This document shows, piece after piece, positions 1 through 6,522 of a stretch of DNA of 7,010 bases (position 1 is the first letter of the stretch; each line of letters opens with the position of its first letter). A program made the translations under genes and the position numbers. This DNA comes from Prevotella sp. UBA4268 (GTDB lineage: Bacteria; Bacteroidota; Bacteroidia; Bacteroidales; Bacteroidaceae), in assembly GCA_002395135.1 (NCBI GenBank), contig DGWC01000104.1:1-7010 (forward strand), given 5' to 3'. The notes below the pieces were generated by a model that searched no databases, was not told where the DNA came from, and saw only the letters and a list, made by a program, of their open reading frames with translations.

Positions 1-978
1 ACAAAGTTCTTTGCTCAGAACTTTGTACTGCTGGGCTTGAAGAAGTTAATCTCTACCAGCTATGCACCCGAAAGCAAGAAATACAAGTTGCCGTATCAGC
101 CCACACTCTTTGAGACAGAACAGCCGCACTTCGACGCAGATAAGAGCAAAACGCATGGTAAGATATTCGTGCTTGAGCAAGATGTAACTGGCGATAATCG
201 TATCAACATCGAGGATTTGCAATGGCAGTATCTGGATGGTGACGGTGATTTTCGTAGTAAGGAGATACGCAAACTGCGCGATGAGGCAGACATCATTGTA
301 ACCAATCCGCCGTTCTCGCTGTTTAGGGAGTTCGTGGTTTGGTTGATGGAGTCTGGGAAACAATTCATCATTATTGGCAATTTGAATGCAATATCTTATA
401 AAGAGGTTTTTCCGTTGATAAAAGATAACAGGATGTGGCTTGGAGCTACAGGTTATATAACAGATATGGTATTTGGTGTTCCTGAAGGTACTGTAGTTAA
501 AGAAAGCGATAAAGCAAAGGCAGAAAGATTAGGCTATGTCGGAAACTATACGCGTTTGGGTAATTCGTGTTGGTTTACAAATGTTGACCATGGGCGTCGT
601 CATCAACCGCTTCAACTAATGACTATGGCTGATAACTTGAAACATAGTAAACATAAGGACATTAGAGGCCGTAAAGATTATATTCACTATGAGAATTATG
701 ATGCGATAGAGATTCCTTATACGGATGCTATTCCATCAGACTATGAGGGAGCAATGGGAGTTCCTTTAACTTTCTTGGACAAGTATTGCCCAGAACAATT
801 TGAGATTATTGGTCATCCTCATGGAGATTATGGACTTGAATTAGGACTAAAGCCATTTCCCCGTGAATTAAAAGAACTGAACAAAGGACTTCGTGATGGC
901 GATTTATACTATATGATGGACGGCAAGCCTGAACTGCCATATCGTCGAATACTAATCCGCAAAAAGCAATCGTTATGA
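1..978 (+). CDS. EcoRI-family adenine-specific DNA methyltransferase, 5'-truncated by window edge
   Basis: This is the C-terminal part of a methyltransferase that should transfer a methyl group from S-adenosylmethionine to the N6 of adenine in double-stranded DNA. Frame 1 is open to the left edge, so the gene begins outside the window. A TTG at 37 is internal: the residues before it (ending NFVLLGLKKL) match the family's usual run into the conserved LGLKKLI segment. Amino-methyltransferase motif IV reads NPPF at 304-315, preceded by ADIIVT and followed by SLFREF. Downstream come family-like segments such as GNLNAI and CWFTNVDHGRRH. The visible 325 codons are close to the length of M.EcoRI (326 residues); probably several tens of N-terminal residues are missing. 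The stop overlaps the next start by 4 bp (ATGA at 975-978), implying co-translation with the DUF262-HNH gene. Bases from about 361 to 960 are clearly more AT-rich than those before. Target site unknown. Confidence 0.88.
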   Translation, partial: TKFFAQNFVLLGLKKLISTSYAPESKKYKLPYQPTLFETEQPHFDADKSKTHGKIFVLEQDVTGDNRINIEDLQWQYLDGDGDFRSKEIRKLRDEADIIVTNPPFSLFREFVVWLMESGKQFIIIGNLNAISYKEVFPLIKDNRMWLGATGYITDMVFGVPEGTVVKESDKAKAERLGYVGNYTRLGNSCWFTNVDHGRRHQPLQLMTMADNLKHSKHKDIRGRKDYIHYENYDAIEIPYTDAIPSDYEGAMGVPLTFLDKYCPEQFEIIGHPHGDYGLELGLKPFPRELKELNKGLRDGDLYYMMDGKPELPYRRILIRKKQSL

Positions 979-2144
979 AAACAACTTTGGAACAATACAC
1001 CGTTGAGCAAATATGTGACGGCTTCGAGTACAACGAACTGGAAGGAAAAGGTCTTTATGGATTGTCAGGCCAGTTGACCATTCAGCCAGAATATCAGCGT
1101 AACTACATTTATGCCGATGGCAAGCGTGACGTGGCTGTCATTGAATCCGTGCTGAAAGGTTATCCGCTGGGGCTGATTTATTTCAACCGAGTGGACGATG
1201 GACGGCTTGAAGTGCTTGACGGTCAGCAGCGAATCACTTCGCTTGGCCGTTTCTTGCGGAATAAGTTTGCCGTGAAGATAAACGGTTTGGAGCAAATCTT
1301 CGACGGACTGAACGAAGGCTTGCAGCAGAAAATTCTACAGACGAAGTTGTTGGTCTATATCTGCGAAGGCGAGGGCGAGCATGCTGAGGAGGAAATCAAG
1401 GAATGGTTTAAGACCATTAACATAGCGGGTATTCCGCTCAATCGCCAAGAGGAACTGAACGCTGTCTTCTCTGGACCATTCGTCACTCTGTGCAAAGCCG
1501 AATTCTCAAATTCTCAGAATGCCAACATTCAGCGCTGGGAGAGTTTCGTTAAAGGCCCTGCTAACCGTCAGATGTTCCTTGCCACTGCTCTCGAATGGGT
1601 AAGCAAGGGAAATGTTGACGGCTACATGTCTGCCCATCGTCGCGATGAAAGCATCCATGAGATTAAGACCTATTTTAATACCGTGATAGATTGGGTGGAC
1701 TCTAAGTTTGATGACATATATCCTGAAATGCAGGGGTTGAACTGGGGTAAACTCTATGAGGATTTCCACCGTTTTCCATTGAATCATACGGAGTTGTCGG
1801 CGAAGGTTCGCGAACTGATGCACGATGATTTCGTGGGGAATCGCCGAGGTGTGTTTGAATATGTGCTTGGTGGATGCCAGGATACCAAACTCTTGAATGT
1901 CCGTTTATTCGACAAACCCACCATGCGCAAAGTGTATCAGCAGCAGACAGAAAAGGCAAAGGCCGAGGGTGTGAGCAACTGCCCCTACTGCGCCATCGGT
2001 CATGATCAGAATGCCCGCCGCATCTGGAAACTGGAAGAAATGGATGCCGACCATGTGACAGCATGGAGCAAGGGCGGCTCAACAGATATTGAAAACTGCC
2101 AGATGTTGTGCAAGACGCATAACCGGGCGAAAGGAAATCGCTGA
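975..2144 (+). CDS. DUF262 domain protein with C-terminal HNH endonuclease motif
   Basis: A 389-residue protein with two recognisable parts. The N-terminal DUF262 domain (GmrSD N-terminal, ParB/Srx-like fold) shows PEYQRNYIY near residues 38-46 and DGQQR at 82-86; in GmrSD, BrxU and SspE this motif belongs to the nucleotide-binding and hydrolysis site. The C-terminal ~54 residues form an HNH nuclease: a CxxC pair (Cys336, Cys339), the D-H pair (Asp359, His360), Asn374, and CKTHN with Cys379, His382 and Asn383. The nuclease is thus a classic zinc-bound HNH rather than the DUF1524 type fused to DUF262 in GmrSD. The ATG lies inside the stop region of the methyltransferase, so the two are almost surely one operon. 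By inference the protein is a nucleotide-dependent DNA nuclease acting in phage defence with the methyltransferase as self-protection. Whether methylation blocks or triggers cutting cannot be told. Confidence 0.87.
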   Translation: MKTTLEQYTVEQICDGFEYNELEGKGLYGLSGQLTIQPEYQRNYIYADGKRDVAVIESVLKGYPLGLIYFNRVDDGRLEVLDGQQRITSLGRFLRNKFAVKINGLEQIFDGLNEGLQQKILQTKLLVYICEGEGEHAEEEIKEWFKTINIAGIPLNRQEELNAVFSGPFVTLCKAEFSNSQNANIQRWESFVKGPANRQMFLATALEWVSKGNVDGYMSAHRRDESIHEIKTYFNTVIDWVDSKFDDIYPEMQGLNWGKLYEDFHRFPLNHTELSAKVRELMHDDFVGNRRGVFEYVLGGCQDTKLLNVRLFDKPTMRKVYQQQTEKAKAEGVSNCPYCAIGHDQNARRIWKLEEMDADHVTAWSKGGSTDIENCQMLCKTHNRAKGNR

Positions 2145-2165
2145 CGAGGTGAGTGCGTCAGCGAT
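2137..2165 (+). terminator. 10-bp hairpin over the stop codon of the DUF262-HNH gene
   Basis: ATCGCTGACG (2137-2146) and CGTCAGCGAT (2156-2165) form a perfect 10-bp stem with a 9-nt loop. The TGA stop (2142-2144) lies in the left arm. No T-run follows, so it is not a textbook intrinsic terminator. It may still end transcription or protect the mRNA 3' end, as the next gene starts 57 bp downstream and belongs to a different functional group. The fold is seen directly; its role is inferred. Confidence 0.5.
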
Positions 2166-2201
2166 GAAGTGATTAGCAAATACAAATAAAAAAACAACGA
2201 T

Positions 2202-3062
2202 ATGATGAAGAAACTTTATGCTTTTGTAGCAGTAGTGGCCGCTGGGTGCATGATGATGGCATGCGGTGGGAAGACAGAGGGAAATCCAGAGGCTGATTCC
2301 CTTCGCAACGTGTTGAACGGAACCTTGTCGGAAATGAGCGAGATGGACTTGTTCCTCGATGCCGTGAATGCCAGCATGGACAGCGTGGTGAACATGGACG
2401 GAGAGATTCTGAGAATATCGGGAGAGAGTCCGCTTTCGCGCAAGGAGCAGATTCGCCAGAACATCGAAGCCTATAAAATGATCCTGAAACGGCAGCGCGA
2501 CCGGTTGGCTGCTCTGGAAGAAAAACTGAAAGGCAGCAATGCCAACAACGAGAAACTGATGAAGACCATCTCGGCACTGAAGAAGCAGATTGAGGAGAAA
2601 GACCAGGCCATCGTGGAACTGACCGAGGAACTGGAGAAGCGAAACTTCGATATCAAGACGCTGAAAGGTCATGTGGAGAAACTGAACACGCAGGTGGCTG
2701 AACTGAAAGAGGAGACGAAGAGTCAGGAGGAGGCTCTCGTGGCGCAGAGCGATATGATGAACGAGGCTTATGTCATCATCGGCACGAAGAAGGAACTGAA
2801 GGCAGCCGGACTGCTCTCGGGCGGTTCGCTGTTCAAGAAAAGCCGTCTCGACCTCTCGCAGGTGAACGCTTCGTCATTCAACAAGATTGACATCCGCAAG
2901 GACAAGTCGTTCAACATTCCGGCCAAGAAAGCCACCGTGCTGACGCAGATGCCCAGCGGGTCGTACACCATTACTGACAACGGCGACGGCACGAGCACGC
3001 TGACCATTACCGATGCGAGCCGCTTCTGGAGCGTTTCCAACTACTTGGTGGTAAGGTATTAA
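2202..3062 (+). CDS. Cbp1-family collagen-binding-type lipoprotein (coiled-coil surface protein)
   Basis: A 286-residue predicted lipoprotein. A short basic N-terminus (MMKK) and hydrophobic stretch lead to a lipobox-like MMAC with the modifiable Cys at residue 21, followed by Gly-Gly, which in Bacteroidetes fits export to the outer membrane. Residues ~80-188 are a long heptad-rich, highly charged coiled coil. The last ~100 residues hold the conserved C-terminal domain, with segments resembling family members I recall: GTKKELKAAGLLSGG (194-208), KIDIRKDK (228-235) and FWSVSNYLVV (275-284). The family is named after the Bacteroides fragilis adhesin Cbp1, a collagen-binding glycoprotein; collagen binding by this copy is not shown. 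Two Bacteroidetes O-glycosylation sequons, D-S-L (32-34) and D-S-V (60-62), are present. No Shine-Dalgarno and no clear -7/-33 promoter lie in the 57-bp gap upstream. The secreted LysM protein follows after 56 bp, so the two may be co-transcribed. Confidence 0.82.
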   Translation: MMKKLYAFVAVVAAGCMMMACGGKTEGNPEADSLRNVLNGTLSEMSEMDLFLDAVNASMDSVVNMDGEILRISGESPLSRKEQIRQNIEAYKMILKRQRDRLAALEEKLKGSNANNEKLMKTISALKKQIEEKDQAIVELTEELEKRNFDIKTLKGHVEKLNTQVAELKEETKSQEEALVAQSDMMNEAYVIIGTKKELKAAGLLSGGSLFKKSRLDLSQVNASSFNKIDIRKDKSFNIPAKKATVLTQMPSGSYTITDNGDGTSTLTITDASRFWSVSNYLVVRY

Positions 3063-3118
3063 CAGAATATTCATGGGGATGTACACCCCGAAACAGTAAC
3101 CTATAAACGAATACAGCA

Positions 3119-4780
3119 ATGAAAAGTGCAAGGTATATGCTGATGATGCTCGTGTGCTGCGTGGCCATGGGCATGCAGGCGCAGCAGCGCGAACATGTGG
3201 TGCAGCGAGGTGAAGACTTTGCCTCGATAGCCAAGAAGTATGCCATCACGGAGCAGGAACTCATGGATGCCAATCCCGCCAGCAAGGCATGCTACGTGGG
3301 AAGAAAACTGATTATTCCCCAGCACGGCGTGCCTGTGGAGCGGAAAGCCGTTGAAGCAGAGCCGCTCGACATCAAGTTGCTCTCTGATGACAAGGACATC
3401 CTCACCAAAAGCAGCGCAACCACCTATCAGGTGGGGCAGGCACTGTGGAGGAAAGGGAAATATGACGAGGCCGTTTCCTATCTGACAAAGGCCGTGGATG
3501 CTGGAGAGCCCCGCGCCTATTATCCCTTGGGCGAGTGCTATGCACAGAAAGATGCCAAATGCCATGATGACGGCAAGGCGGCGGAATGCTTCATGAAGGC
3601 TTCTGAGCAGGTGAAAAGCAAGTATGATGAAAGTTACTGGCATTCGTGCGGAAATCTGGCAAAGTCGTATCAAAGCGGTAACGGTGTGAAGAAAGACTTG
3701 GCAAAGGCAAAGCACTATACGAATGAGTATCAATTGTATACCGACCCAGACGGAAGAGAGGATGCTTCGAAACTGATGAGGGGGATTCTTGCTGAAGAGT
3801 GCGCCATCGCTGAAAAGGAACTGGCCGAGAAGCGTGCCATCGCCATGCGGAAGTTGCAAGAAAAGCGTGAAAGAGAGCGCCAAGTGGCAGAAAAGATGAT
3901 GACTCAGCAGGGCAGTAAGCAAGGGAAGGCTTTGGCCAGCGCAAACAAGGCAAAGGCCAACAATAATACAAGTAAGAGCCAGGCAAAGGCCAGTCAGTAT
4001 GCAAATACAAGTATGAGTCAGGCAAAAGGCAGAACAGGAAAGTCTGACGAAGAACTGTTCCCGGGTTATACACGCAGAGCCCCGGGCATGCCACAGGTGG
4101 GGGAGACCAAGTATTGGCATCAGTCAGGAACATGCGGACTGTGTTCTTTGAGGTGCTTCCAATCCAGTGATGGGACAGTATTGTACGCCGTGTCTCCAGA
4201 TCCTCATTTCATGGACTTTGGCAACATGACCTATGGCTATCGGCAAAATGGACAGCGCAACGGATGGATTGTACTGCAGAGAGTGAAAAGCGTGACGTCG
4301 ATGAATATGAGTATTATGAATATATACAATCCGTTTCTTACGGATTTATCCAAACCACTTACATTCACCTTGGTGGATGTTGCTGGCGAAGTGTATGTTA
4401 CACCAGATGGCAGCAGGGTGAAACTGGATGATGGAAAAGAATACGGGACTCCCGTTGATGAGAATACGGCAAATATCATCAAGAAAGAGTTGGACAGACA
4501 AGTCGCCAGGGCTGTGGGCATGGGAATTATAAAGTATGACAACAGTCCCAGTGAGGTGGAACAGCAACTGAAGGCCGACATTGAAGAGATTGACCGCCGA
4601 CAGGCCGAGCGCCGTCAGAAAGAAATGAATACTTATCAGATGCGAGATGAACTGAACCGCGGCCATCGCACGACAAGGTACAAATATACCAATGTGGAGT
4701 CTACCCCGACTGTTTGGTGCGACGTGTGCAATCGTTTTGCTAAACCGCACACCCATCCGATAAACGACGGCAGACATTAA
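3119..4780 (+). CDS. Secreted LysM and Sel1/TPR-like repeat protein with unrecognised Cys/His-rich C-terminus
   Basis: A 553-residue protein whose full domain set I do not recognise. Residues 1-21 look like a signal peptide (K2, R5, hydrophobic core, possible cut after QA). Residues ~24-67 are a LysM domain (EHVVQRGEDFASIAKKY through VGRKLIIP), a fold that binds peptidoglycan. Residues ~103-145 and 172-205 look like TPR/Sel1 repeats (WRKGKYDEAVSYLTKAVDAG; SYQSGNGVKKDLAKA). A basic, helical coiled coil (~227-262) and a low-complexity Lys/Ala/Ser/Gln linker (~263-310) follow. The remainder (~330-553) is less familiar and carries CGLCSLRC (Cys339, 342, 346) and a terminal CDVC...HTH (Cys534, Cys537, His544, His546), both possible metal sites. 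No Shine-Dalgarno precedes the ATG. The likely place is the periplasm or cell wall; its operon partner would be the Cbp1-type lipoprotein upstream. A role in envelope organisation or protein assembly is a guess. Confidence 0.75.
   Translation: MKSARYMLMMLVCCVAMGMQAQQREHVVQRGEDFASIAKKYAITEQELMDANPASKACYVGRKLIIPQHGVPVERKAVEAEPLDIKLLSDDKDILTKSSATTYQVGQALWRKGKYDEAVSYLTKAVDAGEPRAYYPLGECYAQKDAKCHDDGKAAECFMKASEQVKSKYDESYWHSCGNLAKSYQSGNGVKKDLAKAKHYTNEYQLYTDPDGREDASKLMRGILAEECAIAEKELAEKRAIAMRKLQEKRERERQVAEKMMTQQGSKQGKALASANKAKANNNTSKSQAKASQYANTSMSQAKGRTGKSDEELFPGYTRRAPGMPQVGETKYWHQSGTCGLCSLRCFQSSDGTVLYAVSPDPHFMDFGNMTYGYRQNGQRNGWIVLQRVKSVTSMNMSIMNIYNPFLTDLSKPLTFTLVDVAGEVYVTPDGSRVKLDDGKEYGTPVDENTANIIKKELDRQVARAVGMGIIKYDNSPSEVEQQLKADIEEIDRRQAERRQKEMNTYQMRDELNRGHRTTRYKYTNVESTPTVWCDVCNRFAKPHTHPINDGRH
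3965..4032 (+). repeat. Imperfect 39-bp-period direct repeat coding the linker of the LysM protein
   Basis: Two 29-bp copies (3965-3993 and 4004-4032) differ at four positions and are spaced by 10 bp. They encode the related peptides NTSKSQAKAS and NTSMSQAKGR; a weaker related stretch (ANKAKA) lies just before. The repeat sits in the low-complexity linker between coiled coil and C-terminal region and is in frame (39 bp = 13 codons), so copy-number change would lengthen the linker without breaking the gene. Confidence 0.6.
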
Positions 4781-4871
4781 GGCTCTCTGGTATGACGTGA
4801 ATGTTCTGTATCGGAAAATGTAAAATAGAAAGGCAAAATAGTTCTAATTCTGCAAATATTTGGCAAAAAAC

Positions 4872-4902
4872 TTGCTCGTTTGCTAAAATTAATGTAATTT
4901 TG
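4872..4902 (+). promoter_or_regulatory. Bacteroidetes-type promoter for rpsU
   Basis: TTG at 4872-4874 and TAATTTTG at 4895-4902 are 20 nt apart, matching the Bacteroidetes primary-sigma consensus (TTTG, 19-21 nt, TAnnTTTG). Transcription should start near 4906-4910, giving a leader of about 90 nt before rpsU. The stretch 4781-4871 between the LysM gene and this promoter is AT-rich and shows no gene and no convincing terminator. Confidence 0.72.
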
Positions 4903-4904
4903 CA

Positions 4905-5000
4905 GCCGCAAAACGTGGCAACTGTCAAGAAATGAACAAAAAGCACGTTGAAAATGCATATAAATAACATAAGTTTAACATAAAATTTTAAAGCAAAGAC
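4905..5000 (+). promoter_or_regulatory. rpsU 5' leader with inverted repeats and a possible 11-codon upstream ORF
   Basis: The leader contains two alternative small stems: GCCGC (4905-4909) with GTGGC (4915-4919), and AACGTG (4912-4917) with CACGTT (4944-4949). They overlap and cannot both form. An ATG at 4932 opens a short frame ending at TAA 4965-4967 (peptide MNKKHVENAYK). The last 40 nt are A/T-rich and carry no Shine-Dalgarno, the usual Bacteroidetes setting for efficient initiation. Autogenous control of bS21 through this leader is possible but unproven. Confidence 0.35.
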
Positions 5001-5192
5001 ATGATTATTGTACCAGTAAAAGATGGCGAGAACATCGAAAGAGCATTGAAGAAGTTTAAAAGAAAGTTTGAGAAGACAGGTGTGGTGAAAGAACTCCGCG
5101 CACGTCAGCAGTATGACAAACCTTCTGTTCTGAAGCGCCTGAAGATGGAGCACGCTATCTATGTACAGAAACTTCGCCAGCAGGAAGATTAA
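5001..5192 (+). CDS. rpsU: Small ribosomal subunit protein bS21
   Basis: A 63-residue, very basic protein that matches bS21 end to end: MIIVPVKDGENIERALKKFKRKFEKTG at the start, then VVKELRARQQYDKPSVLKR, then a charged helix. It binds the 30S platform next to the 3' end of 16S rRNA. In Bacteroidetes ribosomes bS21, with bS18 and bS6, is known to hold the anti-Shine-Dalgarno tail in a pocket, which explains the lineage's general lack of Shine-Dalgarno use. The gene has its own promoter and leader and lies 111 bp before xerC, in the conserved Bacteroidales order rpsU - xerC - hpf - tRNAs. Its own start has no Shine-Dalgarno (the bases before ATG are AAAGCAAAGAC). Confidence 0.96.
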   Translation: MIIVPVKDGENIERALKKFKRKFEKTGVVKELRARQQYDKPSVLKRLKMEHAIYVQKLRQQED

Positions 5193-5241
5193 TTGATGTG
5201 GGCGCGCAAAACGCGAAACTGCAAAATTATTGCCTGAAAAA

Positions 5242-5273
5242 TTTGGTGGTTTGAAATAAATTCCGTAAATTCG
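5242..5273 (+). promoter_or_regulatory. Bacteroidetes-type promoter for xerC-hpf
   Basis: TTTG at 5242-5245 and TAAATTCG at 5266-5273 are separated by 20 nt. The -7 element differs from TAnnTTTG at one base. Transcription would start near 5277-5281, leaving a leader of about 25 nt before the xerC ATG. hpf has no separate promoter in its 30-bp upstream gap, so it probably depends on this one. Confidence 0.6.
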
Positions 5274-5303
5274 TTGCCGAAATACGATTGTTGAGCAACG
5301 GAT

Positions 5304-6185
5304 ATGATGATAGAAGAATTTTTGAACTACTTGCAGTTGGAGCGGAATTATTCCGCAAAGACCGTGAAAAGTTACGGCGATGACCTGAAGGCATTCGAAA
5401 CGTACTTCAAAAATTTAGATAGTCATCTCTCATGGGAATCGGCTGATGCCGATGTCATCCGGGGCTGGATGGAGAGTATGATGGATAAAGGAAACAATGC
5501 TACTTCAATCAACAGACGATTGAGTGCCTTGCGTTCCTTTTATCGTTTTGCCCTTGCCCGTGGGTATGTGGAACACGATCCCGCCCATGCAATCACCGGA
5601 CCGAAAAAGGGAAAACCGCTGCCGCAGTTCGTCAAGGAGTCGGAAATGGACAGGCTCCTCGACATGAAAGAATGGTCGGACGATTATGTAAATGTACGCG
5701 CGCGTACTATTATATTATTATTCTACAGCACGGGAATTCGCTTGTCGGAACTGATTAGCCTGGACGACGGCATGGTGGACTTCACCAATCGTCAGATCAA
5801 GGTGACGGGAAAACGAAACAAACAGCGCGTGATTCCTTTCGGCGAGGAACTCAGAGCGGTGCTGAAGCGCTACATGGCATTGCGCGATGCTTCCGTGGAT
5901 AAAGCGTCAGATGCCTTGTTCCTGACGAACAAAGGCGAGCGGATGAACGACATGCAGGTGCGCTATGAGGTGAAAAAGAACCTCACGCTGGTGACTACCA
6001 TGAAGAAACGGACGCCCCACGTGCTCAGGCATTCATTCGCCACGGCGATGCTCAACCACGAGGCAGGGCTGGAGAGCGTGAAGAAACTGTTGGGACATCA
6101 GAGTCTTACAACGACCGAGATCTATACCCATACCACATTTGAACAATTGAAAAAAGTATATAGGCAAGCCCATCCGAGGGCGTAA
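5304..6185 (+). CDS. xerC: Site-specific tyrosine recombinase XerC-like
   Basis: A 293-residue tyrosine recombinase, the usual size of XerC/XerD, which resolve chromosome dimers at dif. The N-terminal SAM-like DNA-binding domain spans ~1-90 (NYLQLERNYSAKTVKSYGDDL; INRRLSALRSFYRF). The catalytic domain carries all expected residues: Arg146 (TGIRLSEL), Lys170 (VTGKRNKQR), His239 and Arg242 (PHVLRHSF), His265 (LLGHQSL) and the nucleophile Tyr274 (TTEIYTHT). Two ATGs stand in tandem (5304 and 5307); either could be used. The neighbours are ribosomal and tRNA genes in the conserved Bacteroidales order, so this is the housekeeping enzyme, not a mobile-element integrase. Telling XerC from XerD needs a tree; Bacteroidales carry more than one such protein. 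It is probably co-transcribed with hpf, 30 bp downstream. Confidence 0.9.
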   Translation: MMIEEFLNYLQLERNYSAKTVKSYGDDLKAFETYFKNLDSHLSWESADADVIRGWMESMMDKGNNATSINRRLSALRSFYRFALARGYVEHDPAHAITGPKKGKPLPQFVKESEMDRLLDMKEWSDDYVNVRARTIILLFYSTGIRLSELISLDDGMVDFTNRQIKVTGKRNKQRVIPFGEELRAVLKRYMALRDASVDKASDALFLTNKGERMNDMQVRYEVKKNLTLVTTMKKRTPHVLRHSFATAMLNHEAGLESVKKLLGHQSLTTTEIYTHTTFEQLKKVYRQAHPRA

Positions 6186-6205
6186 TCTTTAACCCTTTAA
6201 AAATT

Positions 6206-6210
6206 GGAGG
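6206..6210 (+). promoter_or_regulatory. Strong Shine-Dalgarno (GGAGG) setting the hpf start
   Basis: GGAGG lies 5 nt before the ATG at 6216. It is the only strong Shine-Dalgarno in front of a gene in this window: rpsU, xerC, the lipoprotein, the LysM protein and the DUF262 gene lack one. It rules out the in-frame TTG at 6204, whose codons would run through the site. Confidence 0.8.
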
Positions 6211-6215
6211 TAACT

Positions 6216-6515
6216 ATGGATATTAAAATTCAATCGATTCATTTCGATGCTACTGATCAGTTGAAGGCATTTATCGAGAAGAAAACTGCCAAGTTGGAAA
6301 AATCCTATGAAGACATTCAGAAAGTGGAAGTGCAGTTGAAAGTGGTGAAGCCTGCCACTGCCATGAACAAAGAAGCCGCCGTTACGGTGAACGTTCCTGG
6401 TAACACGTTATTCGTAGAGAAGGTGTGCGACACTTTTGAGGAGAGTATCGACCAATGCGTGGATTCTTTGAAGGTACAATTGACGAAATTCAAGGAAAAA
6501 CAACGTAACAGATAA
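6216..6515 (+). CDS. hpf: Ribosome hibernation-promoting factor, short HPF/RaiA (YfiA) family
   Basis: A 99-residue protein of the short HPF/RaiA family, which binds between the tRNA and mRNA channels of the 30S subunit and holds ribosomes inactive in stationary phase or starvation. It starts MDIKIQSIHFDATDQLKAFI, typical of the family, has the central Val-rich strands (VEVQLKVVK; AAVTVNVPG) and ends with a basic helix (LKVQLTKFKEKQRNR). It lacks the C-terminal dimerisation domain of long HPF, so 100S formation, if any, would need a partner. The start at 6216 is chosen because of the GGAGG 5 nt upstream. It follows xerC by 30 bp and probably shares its promoter; the tRNA cluster downstream has its own. 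It could equally be named raiA. Confidence 0.94.
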   Translation: MDIKIQSIHFDATDQLKAFIEKKTAKLEKSYEDIQKVEVQLKVVKPATAMNKEAAVTVNVPGNTLFVEKVCDTFEESIDQCVDSLKVQLTKFKEKQRNR

Positions 6516-6522
6516 AAAAACT

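Noticed and set aside
37..39. TTG as start of the methyltransferase
   Set aside because: The frame is open to the window edge and the residues before the TTG match the family, so the gene starts upstream of the window.
3075..3089. GGGG/CCCC stem between the lipoprotein and LysM genes
   Set aside because: Only 4 bp with a 7-nt loop and no T-run; likely chance, though it might slow transcription.
3101..4120. A 339-codon open frame on the minus strand opposite the LysM gene
   Set aside because: It mirrors the codon pattern of the real gene, has a hydrophobic Leu/Cys/His-rich composition typical of an antisense shadow, and no promoter or recognisable domain. The other long minus-strand frames (e.g. 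2079-2672, 3591-4133, 4740-5153) are rejected for the same reason.
5203..5215. CGCG-CAAAA-CGCG hairpin after rpsU as a terminator
   Set aside because: Only 4 bp of stem and no T-run; too weak to call.
6204..6206. TTG as start of hpf
   Set aside because: It would translate through the GGAGG site; the ATG at 6216 has correct spacing and gives the usual N-terminus.
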